A stretch of 64,000 nt of DNA from Prunus persica (taxonomy: Eukaryota > Streptophyta > Magnoliopsida > Rosales > Rosaceae): NCBI RefSeq assembly GCF_000346465.2, contig NC_034011.1, forward strand, positions 27,091,941 through 27,155,940. Direction: 5' to 3'. Within the stretch, counting starts at the first letter, position 1. Each line of letters begins with the position of its first letter. The position numbers were made by a program, and so were the translations under genes. Under the pieces are notes generated by a model. That model saw nothing but the letters and a program-made list of their open reading frames with translations, had not been told where the DNA came from and ran no database searches. Positions 61,963 through 64,000 of this stretch are shown here, piece after piece.

Positions 61963-63906
61963 CATTGTTCTGCCATATTGGGTGAGAGTTCCAATATGTG
62001 GTTTGGTTCAGTGGCAGGGCGGGACAAGAGTTGTCAAATACCAGATGCATGTAGAAAGGAAAGGTGACTTGCTATACGGTGCGGAATATTTTGAGATTCC
62101 GTTGGGGGGCAAGAGATGCGAGGTTACTGGAGATTCACAGAAGATGAAAGGGCAGAGCTGGTGATAGGTTTTTGTACATACCTATACGAGGGCCAACTCT
62201 ACACCATGTATATATGTTAGATGGGCAGACAGATAGCAGGGGAGTCATGGAATTATTGGACAATTCCAGGTATCTCAAATTTGTTAGTTATAAATTGAAT
62301 TTTTATTTTTCATTGGGATTTCTTTATCCTTTTGTGTTCTTGAGAGAACTTTTTCTATAATTTTGGAGGCTTTTAAGTTTCTTTAGAGGCAAAAGCTTTT
62401 ATATAATCAATCTCTCTTGAATACCATTATTTTGGTCGTGGGCATTTCCAAACTCTCTCTCCCTCGCTTCCCCACTCTCTTGTGGAATGTTGAGTGCTTT
62501 TACCAATCATCTTCTGAAGCTAGTGTTTTGCAGTGTTTTTAACAATGAACTTCCAAGAAACTCTATCAAATTCCACTGAATAATGCTGGATTCCAAGCTG
62601 TAAACACATGAAAATGAATTATGAAGATGTGGCTGAAATCTGAAACGTTTGGCTTTTGCTCTATCATCTATGAAAGTGTATCAAGTATGGATGGATTGCA
62701 TCCAACACTGAGGAAGGAAGTACACTCCCTCCTACCAGACCAGCAACCGGCAGCCCGCAAGCATAAGCGAACCCGTTTCTGTTTTTGGTCCATTTGGATT
62801 TGATTTCACCAGAAAAAAAAAGTTATAAAGATGAAAAATGGGTTATTGCAAAATTCGGCAGGCATTGTTTGTACCTATTAGTTCTTTCTGGTTCGTAAGG
62901 GAGCTGCTATCCTTGTGATGTAGCGTTGCCGACGTCCGTATAAATTGAATTTCGATTCGCCACATACACAATTTTGACGAGAAATGTATGAAATAAAACT
63001 TCGATGAGAGATAATATAGAAAATACACATAAAAGAAAGGGCCAACGACTCAGCTAGTAGGACAACAACACAATACCTATATTTGCTAGCAGAATACCTA
63101 TGTCATGTACGGTCTATGTTGAAATTCAATTAATACAAATTTATCTTCTTTAAAATTAAACTTTAAACATCTTATTATTAAGGAAGAAAAAAAAGATGTT
63201 GCAAACCTAAAATTTTAACGTATTTATTTATGTGGGTACAAACTCCCAAATAAGTTCCAAGGAAGAGAAAAAAAAAAAAAACTCCCAAGTAAGTTATGAT
63301 CCTATTAATTGTGGAGTTATATTGAAGAAAGAAACTAACAGAATAGAACATGATTAATAAATGTATTTTCTTCGAATTAGACGGGTTGACATGAAACATA
63401 ATCTATTGTCGTCCTATGAAGATAAGAGATATTCCCGCCCGCGCAAGAGAGAGCATGCATAAGTTTACAAAATGACATGACGACTAAAACAACCGGGGGG
63501 GGGGGGGGGGAGAGAGAGAGAGAGAGAGAGAGATGCATTATTTTAGGGGTCCGAATTTTACAGAGTCACTGCGGAGAAAAAAGATGCGGCAGTTATACTT
63601 TGATTTTCTAATATTGTCATCTGCTCCTCTCTTCCTCCTTCATTGTATTGAGTTTCTGTGCGTTTCGGATTGGCCTCATTCATTCTCGCACTCTCACTCT
63701 CACTCTCTCACTCTCTCACTGTGCTTGTGAAAAAGCCTGACTGAATGAAACAAAGTATTAGGCTAATGATACTAACAGAGGCTCAAACCAACCATCCTCC
63801 CTCCGATAGGATTTGATTTGAGTTAAGGTTCTTTTAAGGGAAGGAAGGAAGGTAAGGGGCAGAGTGCGTCGGCATTGGCATTTCGGACAAAAAAGAAAAA
63901 AAGAAG
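61963..63906. other. NFRKB-like 3' UTR and intergenic spacer before the DUF3754-type gene
   Basis: 3' UTR, then AT-rich DNA. It contains a G16/(GA)n junction at about 63495-63532 and CACTCTCACTCTCT repeats at about 63689-63719, just upstream of the next gene. No further gene supported. Confidence 0.5.
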
Positions 63907-64000
63907 ATGAAGATGGGCAACAAGAAAGAGGTGATTCGATTAGAGCGTGAATCCGTGATTCAAGTTCTCAAGCCCAAACTCATCATGACCTTGGCCAACC
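63907..64000 (+). CDS. 5' end of a DUF3754-type protein gene (cut by window edge)
   Basis: ATG at 63907 (a second in-frame ATG at 63913) opens a frame that stays open to the window end: MKMGNKKEVIRLERESVIQV, then LKPKLIMTLAN. From memory this resembles the N-terminus of the plant DUF3754 (TMEM143-like) family, for example Arabidopsis At3g19340. Only 31 codons are visible, so the family assignment is tentative. Confidence 0.6.
   Translation, partial: MKMGNKKEVIRLERESVIQVLKPKLIMTLAN

Overview
This window is plant nuclear DNA, almost certainly from a woody rosid and possibly Rosaceae. The family guess is an inference from the intergenic repeats, not a proof. Evidence for a plant: densely intron-split genes with plant-type splice sites, chloroplast and mitochondrial nuclear-encoded proteins, a DYW-type PPR gene, a SUVH-type histone methyltransferase, TRIM/MITE debris and many GA/CT and TA microsatellites. 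I reassembled twelve complete or nearly complete protein-coding genes exon by exon. Every exon chain keeps frame across all its junctions. The first gene enters from the left edge and a thirteenth leaves at the right edge.

Layout. 1-3002 (+): C-terminal exons of a monofunctional, lysine-sensitive type aspartokinase. 3529-6000 (-): intronless PPR-DYW RNA-editing factor. 7241-10730 (-): GT29 sialyltransferase-like protein (SIA1/MGP2 type). 11707-15650 (-): RNF10-type RING protein. 15651-18152: a spacer with an orphan three-exon gene fragment and an array of GC-rich palindromes in AT-rich DNA. 18153-25955 (-) and 26980-34416 (-): two intact tandem GH38 alpha-mannosidase genes. 34882-36582 (+): TSSC4-like protein. 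37935-44385 (-): SUVH4/KRYPTONITE H3K9 methyltransferase. 44386-48449: a transposon graveyard with a rearranged Cassandra TRIM that carries 5S-rRNA-like sequence, plus inverted-repeat elements. 48450-50042 (+): cytochrome b6f cofactor-assembly protein (CCB4 type). 50740-52238 (-): mitochondrial Rieske protein. 52751-53501 (+): NatC catalytic subunit (MAK3/NAA30). 53502-57289: spacer, promoter and leader. 57290-61962 (+): NFRKB-like DEUBAD protein. 63907-64000 (+): start of a DUF3754-type gene.

The genes do not form a pathway; this is ordinary euchromatin with housekeeping genes. Two neighbourhoods look anciently conserved. Aspartokinase next to the PPR gene matches my recollection of the Arabidopsis At3g02020/At3g02010 pair. 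NFRKB, SUVH4, TSSC4-like and GH38 match the At5g13950-At5g13980 run, here interrupted by CCB4, Rieske and MAK3.

The most interesting signals are: (1) six introns that must use GC-AG splice sites to keep frame, plus one ambiguous case, three of them in one mannosidase copy whose tandem sister uses GT or lacks the intron; (2) precise absence of two adjacent 5' introns in the other mannosidase copy; (3) the Cassandra TRIM with an inverted internal LTR; (4) the palindrome array at 17.2-17.7 kb; (5) the spliceable orphan gene fragment at 16.3-17.0 kb. I found no new multi-gene system.
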